Assembly (NCBI GenBank): GCA_001600615.1
Contig: BCKK01000002.1
Span: forward strand, 1-64,000
Source: Dioszegia crocea
Taxonomy: Eukaryota; Basidiomycota; Tremellomycetes; Tremellales; Bulleribasidiaceae
DNA: 64,000 nt
Direction of reading: 5' to 3'
Shown: positions 23,933 through 35,914 of the stretch, one piece after another
How positions within the stretch are numbered: the first letter of the stretch is position 1
Layout: each line of letters starts with the position of its first letter
Notes under the pieces: model-generated
Databases searched by the model: none
The model's input: the letters and a program-made list of their open reading frames with translations, nothing else
Told to the model about the DNA's origin: nothing
Position numbers and translations under genes: made by a program

Positions 23933-25754
23933 CTACTCCTCCTCTGCTTCCTCTTCCTCCTCTTGTTCCATCTCCTCCTCATCTTCAAACTCTACATCCA
24001 CCCCGTCCAACCCTTCATCGTCCTCCTCACCATCACTACCCTGATCATACATATCTTCTCCCTCCTCGTCCTCGTCGTCGCCATCCTCGCTATCATCCAC
24101 CTCGGCCTTCTCTTCCGTCGCACCGCCCACTTCCGCCTTCTTTCCATCCGCCAAGAATACACATGTCAGACGAGATCCCTTGGTGCTGTAAGAAGCCACA
24201 GGTTTCGCTTGTGGGACAGCATCCGTCTCCATGCCCGACGAGGTGGAGGCGGACAGCATAGCCGAGGATAGGTCGTACAGGTTGATGTACCCATCCGACG
24301 ATACGGTCGATAGCAAGACAGTGAGAGAAGGCGATGAAGAATCAGACCCAAAGACAGGCTGAGAAAGCGTGGACAGCGATTTGATTCTAAAGGTCATCAG
24401 TTGTTGCTCCAAAGAACTTGAATCATCCAACTCACCGATTCGTGTGGCCCACAAGGTTCACGAGCAAATCCAGCGTCGCTCCACCCACTGGCCTATCTTC
24501 GACTTCGCCCTTCGCCAGCACCTTCTCTGACTTCTCCTCAACCTCCTTCTCTTCCTCTTCTTCCTTCGCCTCATCCTCATCCAAAATCTCCACTCTTCGA
24601 ACCTCCACAATCCCCTTCTCTGTACCCACACACAACACCTCCTCGTCTTCCTCCTCTGACCCCTCAGCAGCAGGAATGGTCGCAAATTCTATTGTGTTGA
24701 ATCTCGATTTGGTCTCGATGCGATGTAGCAGTTTCAGTGTAAGGGAATACAGTTCAATCTTCTTAGGGAAGAGGACGGCGAAGTGGGTGCCAAGGGGTGA
24801 GAATCTGACAATCTCCGCTTCTACCTAAATCAGCATAATCCAGTACCATTTGGACAAGAAAGCCCACCTGATCCCAAGGCAAGACTGGCAGCTCCTCGTC
24901 CCCGCATCAGATCCCACATCTTCAAGGTAGCGTCTTTGCCCACGCTAAGCGCCACTCGACCCGTGGGGTGCACGTCCACCCAGTTAACCCGCCCCGAGTG
25001 GCCCTTGAGCGCTTTAAGACATGCCCAGTCGGACGTTCGGAAGAGGGCGATAGTGCCGTCTACCGAAGTGGAGACGAGATGTGAGGATGAGGGGAAGTGG
25101 AGGGAGGTTATAGATCCTGAATGTCAGCTTGGTGAAAATTTGCATTGCCCTCCATAAGGGGAGAAGAGGTCTCTCTAGGCTGGCATAGGCGTCGAACCGA
25201 AATGACGTACCGGTATGTTGACTCAGACTACCCATTTCCCGCCTCCGCCTCAGATCCCACACTTTGATAAACTCATCCTCGCTTCCGGTGGCTAACCACT
25301 TCCCTCCCGGACTCGCCGCAACCGCCTTGACGCACGCCAAGTGCGCGGGGAAGATGAAGATCGGCTCGAGCGTTGCGGCGCTTACAGCCCCATCTTTCTC
25401 GTCCGTGGACCCAGATGGCGAAGGTAAAGACCCCTCCAAACCATATAGCAGCTTCTCATACGAACCAGCTACGACCACAAAAGTGCCCTGGGTCATGGCG
25501 GACTGGTCTACGGCTTTGCCCTTGCCTTTGACATCCTGTGCAGATGGCGTGACGGTGACCGGCGTGCCTTCTGACTCTGCCTTGATGGTGGTGGGAGCGG
25601 CCTTTGATGGTTTGGGAGCGGAAATGGAGGCGGCGCCAGTGGAGGAGGAGGAGGGACCGTCAAATGTGACTTCCACATGAGCTTTTTGGGGGTAAGGCGC
25701 CGCTCGGGATTTTTTGCCCTTTGACTGAGGAGGTTGTTTGTTCGTCTTTGCCAT
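23933..25754 (-). CDS. MAK11: WD40 ribosome-biogenesis protein Mak11 (PAK1IP1-like)
   Basis: Mak11/PAK1IP1 is a nucleolar WD-repeat protein needed for 60S subunit assembly, acting around Rlp24 recruitment. The N-terminus is basic and low-complexity. The repeat region opens with FVVVAGSYEKLLYGLEGSL and shows the family sequence FPAHLACVKAVAASPGGKWL, then ATGSEDEFIKVWDLRRRREM and GSLSQHTGSITSLHF across an intron. It continues with LKGHSGRVNWVDVHPTGRVA, LSVGKDATLKMWDLMRGRGA, and later VLLSTVSSDGYINLYDL. Two glutamate-rich insertions and a C-terminal Asp/Glu tail of roughly 60 residues are present, as is common for pre-60S factors. At least four introns. It is divergent from SEC6 with 239 bases between starts. 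Assignment over other WD40 families rests on repeat order and the tail. Confidence 0.85.
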
Positions 25755-25993
25755 TATGATTGAGCTAGCTGTGTGAATATTGGAGTCGGTCCATGCAAAG
25801 ATGAGCCTGATATGTCCCAGGTGGAGCTGTGAAGATCAACTTTTGAGAGATACAATACGTGTTATTCCAATCCCCCGAGTATCACCTCGGCTACCCCACA
25901 CCTCCACCCCGCACATCTCCAACCAGTACAGCGCCCATCATACCGTCCTACATCGCACCAGCGATGCCCCATACTCCCTCACCATAGCCTAGC

Positions 25994-28505
25994 ATGTCCA
26001 CCCAATCAGCCTCGTCGGCTATATCAGAGGTCCTTCGCCAGCCAGACGATCTCCTCAAGCTCGCAGCATACCGCAAGAAGCTACTTAAGGAGAAGGCCGC
26101 TCTGGACGCAAAGCTCGCGAGCGGTGTCAAGGCGCAATTGGACGCGACGCGAGATGCGCTGTTGAAGCTTCAGGCGAGCAGGGCGGCGGTGGGGATGATA
26201 CGGGAGGAAATGATGGTTGTTGAGAAATTGAAGGGGGATGCAGGGGAAGGCGAGGCTTTTGATCGGATAACCAGGGTGAGTCGCGGTGCAATCCTGGAAT
26301 GCCAGTCACCCGCTGACCGCTAACAGGTATCTGGAATCCACCGGCATTTCTCGCAAACAACCAAGATGGTCCAAAATCTCAAATCCATGTCTGACAAGGT
26401 ATCCAATCTCCACGCTCTGCTCCAATCCGACATGTCACACCCGCTCGGACCGGCAGGCCCTTCCCCTAACCTCCTCATCATCCATTTCCAGCTTCAGCAG
26501 CTCGAGGCATTCCGAAACGAGACGCTACACCAGGCAAAGAAGGGCGAGGCGGACCAAAGGGAGGTGTTGGTCAAGTGGTTTGAGAGGCTCGATAAGGTTG
26601 CGACGGAGTTTGAGGCGTGGTTATGGGAGATAGCTGGGAATGTTGTTGAGCTAGTCAGGAGGGGTAATGGCGGGACGGTGGTTCGTCTGTTGAAGATTGT
26701 GGAGTTTGAAGGAAGAGAGGATGAGAAGGTGGGTCCATACGATGAGGGCAAGCTGATCGCCAGGCTGTAGCAATGAGGCTAGTGCGCCGAGTCGCCAATA
26801 GCGACGCTGCGTCCAAATTTAAATCGATGCAGGCGAACGCTCGAGTCATAAAGAACTATCGGCATAAACTCCTCGATGCGATCAAAGATTCGATTAAAGC
26901 CACCTTCCAATCCCATTTCGACGAGTACAGGCAGGACCCGCTCGGCCTCATCGAAACCCTCGGGTGGATATACAAAGACGTTATCCGGATCAAAGACGAT
27001 GTCGATCCCCTCTTCCCTGACGACTACGAAATCGTCCCCTTCATTGTCAAGGCGTATCATCGGACGCTGAACGAAACCATCAGCCGTCTCATCACCAGCG
27101 CTCCCGAGGCCAAGGTGCTTCTTGATCTGCACGCGTGGATCAAGGAGTATCGAGTGTCGATGAAGGAGCTCGAGATCCCGGCGGCCTGGCTCCAGCCTCC
27201 TCTTCTGGACGGCAAGAGCCAGGAGCTGATTGAGGATTATGTCAAACTCATCGTGTCGAAACTGGACGAGTGGACGCAGAATCTCATGCGGGAGGAAACT
27301 GCAAAGTTCTCTTTCCGCATGAACCCGCCCGATCAGGCAGACGATGGACAATTGGGGATGGAGGGAGTGGTGGATTTCTTCCAGTTGGTGAATCAGCAGT
27401 GCGATCTTGCGCTAGATTCCAATCAGGGTGCGGTGCTCGTGCGCGTCGTGACGGAGTGTGCGAATGTGATGCGGCGGGCACAGGGAGAGTGGTTGAATGC
27501 AGTCAGCATGGAGGTGAAGGCGCAGACGGAGAACAAGCCGGAGGAGGTCCCGGGCGGGCTGGTCGAGTATGTCATCGCACTAGCGAACGATCAGCTCAAA
27601 TCGGCCGATCACGTCGAGGCTCTATCGGCCCGACTCGAACCCCTCGTTTCGGAGAAGTACAAGGCCATGATCAGTTCCAAGCTGAACGAAGCGATCGATG
27701 GCTATCTCGACGTCGCCAAGAAATGTACACAATCCCTCGTCGAATTTGTCTTTAACGACGTTAAGACAGCCACCAAAAACCTCATCACTCCCGCATGGTA
27801 TAATGAACCACTCATGGTTCAGATAATCGAAACTATGCGGGATTACATGGGCGATTATCAAACCCAACTCAACCCTTCCATATTCGACATTCTCATTGAA
27901 GATCTCCTAGACGGTTTCTTCATTGTCTACCTCACTGCTCTTCGTCGGGCCTCCCCCCGATCGCTCAAAATGCCCATGGCTATCGCCAAGGTGCGGGAAG
28001 ACGTCTCGGGCGCATTTGAGTTCTTCGCCACGTTTAAACGGGCAGAGGATCTCGAGGCGAACTTTGAAGTGATGGATCAGGTCCTGTCGATGCTTGGCGC
28101 AAGCAGTCAGATGGTCTTCATGGACTATTGGACGTTTGCAAAGAAGCATGGGCCGCAGTTGGCTTTTGTCGAGGCGTTGATGAAGGCGAGGGATGACTTT
28201 GATCGGCCGATGGTTGGGGAAATTATGGAGACTTTGAGGCGGAAAGCGAGAGAGGAAGGTATTGTGGATCCGGAAGAACCGACAATTATGGTTAGTCCCT
28301 GTCTCCTCTACCTCTATTAGGGTCGTTGCTGATGGTACAGAACAAAGTCACCGTTACTCAAGGCTCGATGCTGGATAAACTTCAACAACTTCCCAATCTA
28401 TCAAACCTCCAAAATCTCGCGGGAACCTATCGCGAGCGGTTCCAGGATTACGGCGGGAAGATTAGCGAGTATAAGGAGAGGCTGCAGGATCGATTTGATC
28501 GATAG
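25994..28505 (+). CDS. SEC6: Exocyst complex subunit Sec6
   Basis: Sec6 (EXOC3) is a core subunit of the exocyst, which tethers secretory vesicles to the plasma membrane. Four exons (25994-26275, 26327-26728, 26764-28290, 28341-28505) give 791 residues. Landmarks: EVLRQPDDLLKLAAYRKKLL, KEKAALDAKLASGVKAQLDA, then FDRITRVSGIHRHFSQTTKM across intron 1, LLIIHFQLQQLEAFRNETLH, and further on the helical Sec6 fold (EFVFNDVKTATKNLITPAWY, IIETMRDYMGDYQTQLNPSI). Intron 2 is only 35 nt (26729-26763); without its removal the frame meets a stop, and after removal it continues as DEKAVAMRLVRRVANS. The last exon encodes a short helical tail (LQQLPNLSNLQNLAGTYRER). Length is normal for fungal Sec6. Confidence 0.92.
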
Positions 28506-28708
28506 GCGTGGCGGTTTAGGGCGGAGTCTCGGATTTGGGGGAGGCGCTGTATACCGCAGAAAGGGCACGGACAGTGCCTCTGGTAATCATAGTTGTACTG
28601 TATCTATACATCATCGTTAAATCAGGGACAATTCCGGACGACACATTATCATCCCACATTCCTCCGATAAATCTATGGTGTGTGCGGATCTCGTCTCTCG
28701 CCCTCTGT

Positions 28709-31675
28709 TCAGTCCTTCTTGGCCTTATCGCTACCTGGCTGAGTAGCCCGATTGGGCAGAACCTCCGCAAGCTGATCGATCCGCTTGAATTGATGCTCGA
28801 ATCGCGAGTTGTACAAGAATGGGCGGAGGTCAAAGCGATTATCGTCTGGGCTGTATTCTTCCTATTACAGTCAGAGAACGCTCACTGTTCCAATGATGTA
28901 GCTCACCAAGTGGACAGACGGCGTCAGGGTCGTCATCTTGTGACGGTTTATAGCGTGTGTAAAGAAGAAGTGTTTGACTTTGGTGGCGATCTGACCTGAT
29001 CAGCATGTATGAAAGGCGTTTTCTGAGCGGATGTGTACTCACTTCGACAGGCGACAAATGACTGCCCCACTCAATACACAGCTTCCCAAACATCGCATAC
29101 GGTCCACACTTCTCCACCTTTCTCAATCGGCCATAGACCGACAATTCCTCGTACGTCATGCCCATCTCCACCTCGTCAGACTGCGCAACATTGTCCTGCC
29201 CCATCGGGATGAGCTCAGCGGACGGTACGGCGTCTAGGAAGCTTGAATATCAGCTTTAGCCTCAAACCTGCTCAGGTGCGAAAGAGCTCACCTTCGAAGG
29301 ATCGGCAGATCAAACTCTGTCTCGGCGTAGGCGATGAACTTCTTCAGGTCCGTCTTGGATATCCCTCCGATGGGGTTCACGTCGGCACTGGAGCAGCTAG
29401 CCAATCAGCCAACATAACATTTGAGTAGGATCATAAACTCACTCGTATTTCGTGTAGTATCCACGTAGACTCTCGTCAACATTGGCACTACCCAACACGA
29501 GCAGACCGCCGACTTTGCCTCGTACCCAGGGCAAAAGCTGAGCGAACATGTACGCTAGGACCATGCGCAGACGGGCCTAAGGATTAGAGACAGCACATCT
29601 AGGGGGGAGGGACCAGCATACCTGAATGTTTTGCAACGCTAGGCTTTCTCGTGGTGTTCCGCCGAGCGATTCAAATCGGGGTGTCTTCTTCGTTGTCATG
29701 CTGAATAATGTGGTCATGGCGGAAACGACAGTATCCATGTTGAGGTCTATGTGATAGCTGCCTGGTCAGCTAAAAGCCCGTATTCCGGCGCTGGCAACGA
29801 TGGAACTCACCTTCCGATCGCATCGGCAAGATCTTTGGCGCGTTTCCTCGTCTCAACGCTGGAGTGCTCGGTTCCCATGTAACACGAGTGGAAGATCCTG
29901 CTTGTGAACTCTCTAGGGTCCGAGGGGACATAAGTGGAATCTTCAGGCTCGCCAGAGATTCGTCGAGCATCTGCAATGACTTGCTCCTCTGCACACATCA
30001 GCAAATATCTTGCAGAGTAGACTCACCTCCCCTCTGAGAGGCAGCGACGACAAGCCTTGACATTGAGAAGATGATTACAGATGTGGCGCAACTGTCAATT
30101 CCGCCTGATAATGGGATGAAGTAGCCAGCTTGACGAGATCGGCGGAGGTAGTCCCATAGCCAACAAGCTGGACCAAGGCTGCGGCGTCAGCCTCCACACT
30201 AGTACATGTACCCAAATCGGCAATGCACTCACGCGATTTCCTCCTCTGGTGTATGATATTTGAACTCCACAGAATGCACTTTTGACTCCTCCTCGCCCAT
30301 CCTAATATCCATTCCTCCGTCTAAACGTGTATCGATATGTACACGCTCGTAAGGCTCCGACTGCGCTGCCTGCATACGTCTAGACGAGGTCGTCCGGGCT
30401 GCCCTGACTGCTTCGAGGTCGACAGTGGCAGTAACGACTTCGACGTCCGATAGGGAGAATTGCGAGCCCTGAGCGAGAATCTTGCCATTGAGAGCAATCA
30501 TGCAGGCGCCATCATAGTACAATCTGTCACCATCGCATCCTTGCTGATTGGCGTAGAGGTAGATGCCGCCATTCTGCCAGTGTCAGCGAGCATTAGGCCG
30601 TGCGAACCCACCTTTGCCGTAGCCTCCTTGATCAATTCCACCCGCTTGTTGAGTTTCCGCAATTCGTGGTGACTCGCTGATGAATTGGTGAAGATCTCAA
30701 CTCCGTCGAGACCCATCAAGATATGGGGTCTGGAAGTCAGCGGGCTCGTCGAGCGCGGCCAAAACGTACGATGCGGGTGTGAAGAGCTCTTCACATAGCT
30801 CGACACCAATGACCGTGTCCTCGGTAGCTACCACTGCATCACCGAAAGGCACGACAGTCTCGCCTGTTCAGCTAAATGTTCTGGCCATCTGATTTAGCGA
30901 CTCACCTGTCCTGTCACTTTGCGGATAATGCTGGGTAGGGAGTGAGGCTCAGTCCTCCTGTGCTTATCCCAGGGAGTAAAGTATCTCAGTTCGCGCTGCT
31001 CTGGTCAGCACAGCTCTGCAATCTGGGCAAAAGGGCGAGGCTCACGTAGTTCCCATCGTTCGCCATCCACATCTTGGGCCTGATCATAGCGATCTTGCCA
31101 TTATGAATGATTACACGACAATTGTAATTGCAGTTCTTGTGCGTCATAGGCCTGAGCTAGTCAATGCCTTGCTCTTCCGATCATAAGCAATGGATCAGAA
31201 AGCAGCTCACATTCCGATATCGCAGACGATATCTCTCGCCTCTTCGCTCTCCAAGATCTTGGCGAGGATCTCCCACGAGTGTAGTATAGTATCACCTCAA
31301 TGAGTCAGCTCAGGGCTCTGACTTTCTATACTGCTCTTCAGCTAACCTTCCAGGAAGTGGTCCAGGCAGCCATATCCTGGGATTTCAAGCTCGGGCCCGA
31401 CGCGCAAGGTAGCTCCGCGGGATCTGGCAACGATGATGGACTTCATGATCCGCTCGTAGTTCCCCTGCAGCAGTCATTAGCGGACTGTGAGCATAAGTCT
31501 GAGTAGGAGCCGTACCGTGAAGTCCAGCGCCCATTGATTCAGAGAACTGTATCATCAGTGAGAGGTGAAAAGCGTCGAGGCTGTTCGAGGACTGACCATC
31601 TACATTGTGTCAGCTTAGGCCTGCTCAATCCTCCGGATCTCAATCAGCTCACGTTGCTACTGTTACCAAGTGCAT
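28709..31675 (-). CDS. QNS1: Glutamine-dependent NAD+ synthetase Qns1
   Basis: Qns1 makes NAD+ from nicotinic acid adenine dinucleotide, ATP and glutamine. The N-terminal nitrilase-type glutaminase domain shows the three catalytic neighbourhoods: Glu in [20 protein letters not shown], Lys in [17 protein letters not shown], Cys in [15 protein letters not shown]. The synthetase domain has the ATP-pyrophosphatase loop [20 protein letters not shown], then [37 protein letters not shown] and [20 protein letters not shown]. The C-terminus, over two late introns, reads [20 protein letters not shown] to [12 protein letters not shown], with the stop at 28709-28711. The N-terminus requires very small exons: 23 nt (31653-31675), a 3-nt exon ATG (31597-31599) and 31 nt (31516-31546), which together encode [19 protein letters not shown]. 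The gene is convergent with SEC6. Confidence 0.92.
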
Positions 31676-32632
31676 GTTGATAGATAGCCTCGATGGGACA
31701 GAGATCAATGAGAGTAGTGTGTTATCATAGGTACAGGACAGCGACGACAATCATGGGGCCTAGAGAGTCTGTGGGGACCCCGCATTTCACATTCCCACAA
31801 TTGCGCCCGAAAGACAGGCCCCTCCAAGCGCTGCTTGCCCATCGACATTCACTTGCAATTGCGTACACTCAGGCTCTTGATATAGACGGTAATTGGACCG
31901 TCACCTACGAAATAACCTCGCTCCAATGCCACACTATTGATTAAACCACCGCAAGAATCTCATCAACGCTCCGTGGCTGGTCTGTCAAAGAGAGCATCAA
32001 CATCGGGTTCACTAATTGAACTCTCTGGAAGTTCCATCCTCAGGGCAGTATCACCTAGAACAGTGGTCGAGTCTCCCCGGTGAGTAGCTGGGTGATCATC
32101 ATGCGCTTATCTAGGCTCATTTCACCTTCTTGGACGAAATTTGGCGGCAATAAAGGACTTCTGCCGAGGCATCCTTCAAGGGACACAATGACGCACACAC
32201 ACAGCTGAATCACGCACACTCCTTTCCGCTACACGTATTGATGATCAACTATACACATCCTCAAACTCGTCTCTCGGTCCTTTCATCTAATTACACGTCC
32301 TCCCTTCACCCCAGTCGCTCCATCATCATGCCATGCCTTTCCATCGGCGAATTTTCAGAGACAAGGCTTTGCTCCTGTTTCGCTCCACTCCTCCGCTCGA
32401 CATCCTTCGCGCCACGTAATCATCCGGAGGGCCTCAAAGTCCCATCGTCTGTCTGGAATGATGTGTGGATACAGCTTTGGAAAGGCCTTTCCGCTGAGGA
32501 TGTGGAGCGATGACCAGTTTTCACCGACTGATCAATACTATATAAGACAGCCAAGAAAGCTCCGCTGTCACAATTCGTGTATCATCCCTGTCCGACTACC
32601 ACTCACTTCCGACACCATTATCTGACTGCACA
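31676..32632. promoter_or_regulatory. Divergent promoter region of QNS1 and the DUF6534 gene
   Basis: The 957 bases contain a TATATAAG box at 32539-32546, about 90 bases before the DUF6534 start codon and followed by a C/T-rich leader. A short CACA run lies near 32190-32220. Frames of 60-90 codons occur but show no domain or splice pattern. No RNA gene or repeat is seen. Confidence 0.45.
32539..32546 (+). promoter_or_regulatory. TATA box of the DUF6534 gene
   Basis: TATATAAG lies about 90 bases upstream of the start codon at 32633, with a C/T-rich presumed leader between. Position and sequence fit a TATA element; no transcription start data are available. Confidence 0.5.
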
Positions 32633-34503
32633 ATGACGCCAGAGCAAGGTGCAGCACTAGGCGAAGCTATCGCGGAGCGAATCATCGGCAGTGATAGAGG
32701 ATTGCGGATCCTGCCATACTACCTAGGGTAAGCTTATCCCTCCACAGGCAGCACTGAGCTAATCCGTCAGAGGTTTCTTTGACCACTTCTTGCTTGGCAT
32801 CGTGGTGTCGCAATTTCTGATCTATGTCCCGTTCATCAAGACGGATAAAAGGCTCATTGTTGGCTTTGTTGTGAGTCCGCCGCTTGCATGGAACATCAGG
32901 TATCAACAAAGAAGCTGATGTTTCCAGTTTGCAGCAGTGTCATGTACAGTGGCAGCGACCATCGAATGAGTCAAATTGAACGCCAATGTCACACCGCTTG
33001 GAGTTGACGCACACAGTATCATGCTGTGGCTCACCAAGATTTTCGTTTGGGAGTACGGCTCCTTCATGTCGTTCGCCGACGGTCACTGTGAGTTTGAGAG
33101 CTTGATCCTTCAGACCACAGAGGCTGAAGGACCAGTCATTCACAGGTACATCATCATTGACATGGTATCAACTTTCGTTGTGCAGGTAAGCAAGAAGCCA
33201 GACGAGAAGGTCTAGTCCGGCTGACACTAGCAGTGCTTCTACGTCGACAGGGCATACAAGCTACACAGACACTGGTGGCCGGTCGCTACGCTGGGCACGA
33301 TAGTGTGAGTCTAAATTTCTGGCCGAACGTTCCGGATTTGAGATCGGCACTGATTCGTGTTAGAGCCACTGCACTAGGCGTTGGAGCAGGGTTCATCCGT
33401 GTCATCGGCAAGAAGTTCGACAGGCTGGACGCGACGGTCCTTGATGATTCTGTAAGTGAATTGCTCCGTTAAGAAATGCGTGGAATAGCCGGCTGATGCT
33501 GTCAGGCTGTGAAAACGATGGCTTACACTTGGGTAAGCATGACTGTAGCGATAACGCGAGCGGTCCTGCTGACGCTACTCCAGTTGTCCCTGATCCTGGT
33601 GGCCGACATGGGCATCACCATCGTCATGACTCATGGCCTCTTTGTCAACAAAACGGGATGGCAACATACCGACTCGCATCTCAAGGGCTTGATGGTGTAA
33701 GTGTTGAAACACCCCACAACCCAGATGATGATTTAGGCTGACGATCGCACAGTAAATGCTTCGAAGCTCAGATTCCTGCATTGCTGATGTGAGCCGAATG
33801 TTTCAGCATTGCGATCGGCTTTGCTGATCAATCAGCGCTGTCATTACCCTAGTGTCTTGGAATCAAAGGCTCGAAATTGCCATTCTGTTTCTGTCAGTTG
33901 GTCAAATACGATGATGAAATACAGAGGCGAAGCTGACCAGCCAGCATGATGCACACCAAAGTCTACACAATCGGTCTACTCGTAACTCTGAATTTCCGGG
34001 CACGTCATGGGACAAGCACCGCTGCTCAGTCTTACAATACGGATACAACAGTGAGTAATGCTTGGAATGCTATTTCCGCCTCTCATCTTCATCCGCAGCG
34101 TGCGAGTCTTTCTGACTGTACAGAGCGGTAGTTATGGCATGTCACACATGCCCGGCAAGTACTTCACGAACGGGGAAAGCGGAGACCCGAAGCTCGGAGC
34201 TGCCGTACGTTGCTGCGAAGACCACACGCTCGAAATGTGCTGATATTCAGCCGACTATAGGGCACCGGTGGAGATCTGACCAAGAACCCAAACTCTGGCA
34301 GCACTGGGACGTCGAATCAGGTCGGGGAGTCCAAAGTTGGGATACTGCTGCCGAAGGTGAAGCTCGACGTCCATCATCGCCGCATTCTTACCAGACCGGG
34401 TGGGGCTCCACGGCTGTGCTCAACGAGGTACCGCTCGCTCAGGTCCGCGGCGGGGGNGGTTTGTCAAGGAATGTTTAGCAATCTGTACCATGTAGCGCAA
34501 TAG
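32633..34503 (+). CDS. DUF6534-family multi-pass membrane protein, highly fragmented gene
   Basis: This looks like one of the basidiomycete seven-transmembrane DUF6534 proteins, whose function is unknown. About a dozen small exons are inferred from splice signals. Spliced landmarks: LGGFFDHFLLGIVVSQFLIY, IMLWLTKIFVWEYGSFMSF, YIIIDMVSTFVVQCFYVDRA, YKLHRHWWPVATLGTIV, LSLILVADMGITIVMTHGLF and NKTGWQHTDSHLKGLMV (the DUF6534 signature), CAVITLVSWNQRLEIAILFL, MMHTKVYTIGLLVTLNFRAR. An in-frame TGA at 32967-32969 disappears if 32939-33016 is an intron, leaving an 11-nt exon (32928-32938). The C-terminal exon is uncertain: one frame ends at 34478, the spliced frame I prefer ends at 34503. It contains the undetermined base 34457. 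A pseudogene cannot be excluded, but every break has a good splice solution. Confidence 0.65.
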
Positions 34504-35914
34504 TATTATGAATCTGATCCCTCCAAGATCTCGCCTTGACGCCTCGCCATGCGCCAATTTGAGAGGAGCTGGAGAGACATTTGGGCGCCTGCCTCCACCC
34601 CCGGGCCGGGTATCTCGGCACAAACCGCCACCGTGACTTTGCCGTAATCGGAAACAAAAGGCTCAGCCACCGGATCTCTCGGTTCGGAGCCGCCGCGGTC
34701 ACGCCTGTCGGCCATTGGGCGGTCGAGACCACCGGCCGATCACTTGATGACAAGCCCTAACGTAAAAGCAAAACAGAGTCTAATTGGACCCTGAATCGCA
34801 TCCCTTTTTAGTTTGGCGGTGTCGGGGAATAATGGCAGTTCAGGCACGCATGTGAAGAGGGGGGAACGATGCCAGAGATTGGGAGCGCGAAGCGATTATC
34901 CCGCTGCTTCGACTCATCCATCATCTTCTACAGCGGCTACATCTCATCACGATCAAACAAGACTTATATCACGTTCTCACAACGGGGATCGAATTCGGGC
35001 GCGACACGAATACCGCCCACCGAAGAACGAGTACCCCGCACAAGACTTGGGGTAATTGTTCTGCGGGGAACTCTGGCTCCAGCGCGACGACCGATATATA
35101 GCAGGTGGTGCTGTAGATTCTACGGACCTCGCGATCTGGCCGCTTGTACAATTTCCCGGGGCCTGGATAGTAAGTTTGACGCTCGGACGATGGCCCCCAT
35201 CACGGAGATATAGTTGTGTGTGCGTGTGTGTGTCTGTGTGCTGTGCCTTGCTCGGGCGTGAGGACGGACATACACCGCCACATTCCTTTGACCCTCCTTT
35301 ATACTCGCCTGCCGATTACGCTAAGCCCTTCAGTCCTTTGCCTCCGGTCAAATCCAAACCTCGTTACACACCATCTATCATACCCAGCCGCATAATCGTT
35401 AGTCATCTCTCGAGGGTGATCTCAGAGAGTACCCGACTCCTCGACGCCTCCCTCGGTTTGCGCATACTCATCTGAGCATCTTCGCTGCTCAGCCGGTGAC
35501 ACGCATATCTGACTTTCAAAGCCAAGCTATCCACGTGAGTCATCTCCGTCTTATCAAACCTGTGCTTCCTACCTACCAGCAACTCATCAGCTGGATCTTT
35601 TCTGGCTGATGCTTCGGAATGGGGAAATGGTGACGAGTGGTTGAGAAGCCGCTCGCGGATCGGATGTCGTGATGGTGAAAGGAAGGGCGGCACAGGGATT
35701 CTGGCGGAGGCAGAGGGCAATACCATCGTCGAGTCGTGACCCTCTTTCCATCACCTTCACCTTTATTTGCACCTCGCCTATCGAAATCGAAGCTGACCTG
35801 TTTCTTCCTTCAATCCAAATGTACCCCATGCTATTTCTACATCGCACTCCCTTGCATTCTCGATCCCGCCCTTGTACTCGACCGCGCAAATTTGCATCCT
35901 CAGCAAAGCGTAAG
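34504..35914. other. Long intergenic region and CYC8 leader, with a GT microsatellite
   Basis: This is about 1.4 kb between the DUF6534 gene and the CYC8 start. It contains a TATATA at 35095-35100, an interrupted GT-rich microsatellite at about 35213-35243, pyrimidine-rich tracts, and a CACGTG at 35532-35537 followed by GAGTC, which could also be a 5' UTR intron donor. A frame in phase with CYC8 is open from 35669, so the leader may hold alternative starts. Long regulated leaders are plausible for a global co-repressor, but this is inference. No other gene is supported. Confidence 0.45.
35213..35243. repeat. Interrupted (GT)n microsatellite
   Basis: About 30 bases are almost purely alternating G and T with C interruptions. 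It lies about 700 bases upstream of the CYC8 start codon, in non-coding sequence. Confidence 0.7.

Noticed and set aside
24418..24828. Serine-rich plus-strand frame opposite MAK11
   Set aside because: It is the antisense shadow of the Glu-rich coding region of MAK11.
34504..35200. Frames of 60-110 codons upstream of CYC8 on both strands
   Set aside because: No domain, no consistent splice signals and frame-to-frame composition typical of non-coding GC-rich DNA.
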